Below, one piece after another: positions 4,667 to 5,429 of a stretch of 5,429 nucleotides of DNA (positions within the stretch are counted from its first letter, which is position 1; every line of letters starts with the position of its first letter). Origin of the DNA: Melioribacteraceae bacterium (lineage in GTDB: Bacteria; Bacteroidota; Ignavibacteria; Ignavibacteriales; Melioribacteraceae); assembly GCA_027036655.1 (NCBI GenBank), contig JALWEC010000048.1, positions 1 to 5,429 of the forward strand, given 5' to 3'. A program made the position numbers and the translations under genes. The notes beneath the pieces are model-generated. The model was not told where the DNA came from and searched no databases. It saw only the letters and a program-made list of their open reading frames with translations.

Positions 4667-4701
4667 AGCTGCCTTAATTTTATTATGAGGCAGCTTTTTT
4701 T
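4667..4701 (+). terminator. Rho-independent terminator of the peroxiredoxin operon
   Basis: AGCTGCCT (4667-4674) and AGGCAGCT (4688-4695) form a perfect 8-bp stem around a 13-base loop. A run of seven Ts (4695-4701) follows at once. It separates the operon from the membrane protein gene. Confidence 0.9.
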
Positions 4702-4731
4702 ATCTTTAAACTTCAAATTTACAGGTTTACT

Positions 4732-5429
4732 ATGATTGAAAAATCTTACGATTATATAAATGTAACTTTTGACAGAATCGAAAAATTTTGGGAAAGTGAA
4801 GAGTTTCGTACTTTTGTTGCTTTTACTCTTTTTACTGTTTTTGTTGTAGTAGCTTTAATTACTCAATTAAAAATCAGCGGAATTCTTTCTACGGGTATCC
4901 TGAGTTTTATTCCGTCAAGTCACTTATATTCAATAAGATTAACTTTTTCGATGCTGCTTGCCTATGAAATTCTCAGTATGGTTTTCAGTCTGAAAAATTC
5001 TGTTTCAAACTCAATCGGCAAACAGATTGAAATTCTTTCGCTCGTAATTCTTCGTCACGGCTTTAAGGATTTGGTTTATTTTGACGAACCTCTTTCAATG
5101 CTGAGCAACATAAAACCGATGACAGTTTTTTTATCCGACGTTTTCGGCGGACTGATAATTCTGATTATACTCGGCTATTATTACAGAATGCAGATTCATC
5201 TTCCCATTACGGCGAGCGAGGATGAGAAATATTCGTTTATCACGGTTAAAAAAGGACTTGCGCTTGTCATTCTGCTTTACGCAATAATTGTGGGCGTTTT
5301 AACAATTGCCGGATTTTATCCCGGCTCGCATTATCACGCTTTTTTTGAATCGTTTTTCACGTTTTTGATTTTCACCGATATTCTTCTCGTTTTTCTATCG
5401 CTGAGATATTCATCGAGCTACTATATACT
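4732..5429 (+). CDS. Uncharacterised polytopic membrane protein (partial, 3' end outside window)
   Basis: The ATG at 4732 opens a frame of 232 codons that is still open at the window edge. Its start is MIEKSYDYINVTFDRIEKFW. I do not recognise the family. A short soluble N-terminus (1-25, rich in charged and aromatic residues) is followed by at least five hydrophobic segments: about 26-45, 69-87, 132-151, 173-195 and 205-223. A stretch at about 94-113 (SIGKQIEILSLVILRHGFKD) mixes charges and aliphatics and could be an amphipathic helix lying along the membrane. There is no cleavable signal peptide, so it is an inner-membrane protein. The ribosome site is weak (AGGTTT, 4723-4728). The gene starts 30 bases after the peroxiredoxin terminator and shows no clear promoter of its own. 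Its transcript may come from readthrough or from a promoter I cannot see. Base and codon use look like those of the neighbours. Confidence 0.8.
   Translation, partial: MIEKSYDYINVTFDRIEKFWESEEFRTFVAFTLFTVFVVVALITQLKISGILSTGILSFIPSSHLYSIRLTFSMLLAYEILSMVFSLKNSVSNSIGKQIEILSLVILRHGFKDLVYFDEPLSMLSNIKPMTVFLSDVFGGLIILIILGYYYRMQIHLPITASEDEKYSFITVKKGLALVILLYAIIVGVLTIAGFYPGSHYHAFFESFFTFLIFTDILLVFLSLRYSSSYYI

Overview
The window is an AT-rich stretch (under 40% GC by eye) of a bacterial chromosome. It holds three complete genes and one gene cut by the right edge, all on the + strand, with repeat-filled non-coding DNA between them. The lineage cannot be fixed from the sequence. Two weak hints favour a Bacteroidota/Ignavibacteriota-type bacterium: an array of ATGATT words ending in a TGTCTTGAAC/GTTCAAGACA inverted repeat, and 'GTCATTGCGAGCGAACGGAGTGAG' / 'GTCATTCTGA...GAAGAATCTC' intergenic repeats. 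Both resemble repeats I recall from such genomes, but this is unverified. The genes use Shine-Dalgarno sites and a sigma70-type promoter.

Layout. Positions 1-354 are non-coding and contain repeat fragments (25-42, 45-93) and a stem-loop (190-222). Positions 355-2211 encode a multidomain flavoprotein of the 2,4-dienoyl-CoA reductase / old yellow enzyme type, with an FMN barrel, a 4Fe-4S site and FAD/NAD(P)H domains. Positions 2212-3460 are about 1.25 kb of repeat mosaic with no credible gene. It contains a terminator-like hairpin (2284-2333), a roughly 146-bp segment bounded by an 11-bp direct repeat, a 123-bp nested palindrome (2408-2530), three roughly 150-bp tandem units (2608-2961 and beyond), several TCCGCC-NN-GGCGGA palindromes, and a degenerate 60-bp direct repeat flanking another repeat type.

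A strong promoter (TTGACA, 17 bp, TATATT; 3465-3493) then drives a two-gene unit. The first gene is a Fur-superfamily regulator with PerR-like metal ligands (3531-3980). Sixteen bases downstream is a 1-Cys, Prx6-type peroxiredoxin (3997-4641), closed by a clear intrinsic terminator (4667-4701). This looks like a self-contained peroxide-sensing and peroxide-removal operon. Finally, an uncharacterised polytopic membrane protein starts at 4732 and runs off the right edge.

I see no clearly new system. The points most worth a second look are the layered repeats in 2212-3460 and the Asp-to-Glu change at one predicted metal ligand of the PerR-like regulator.
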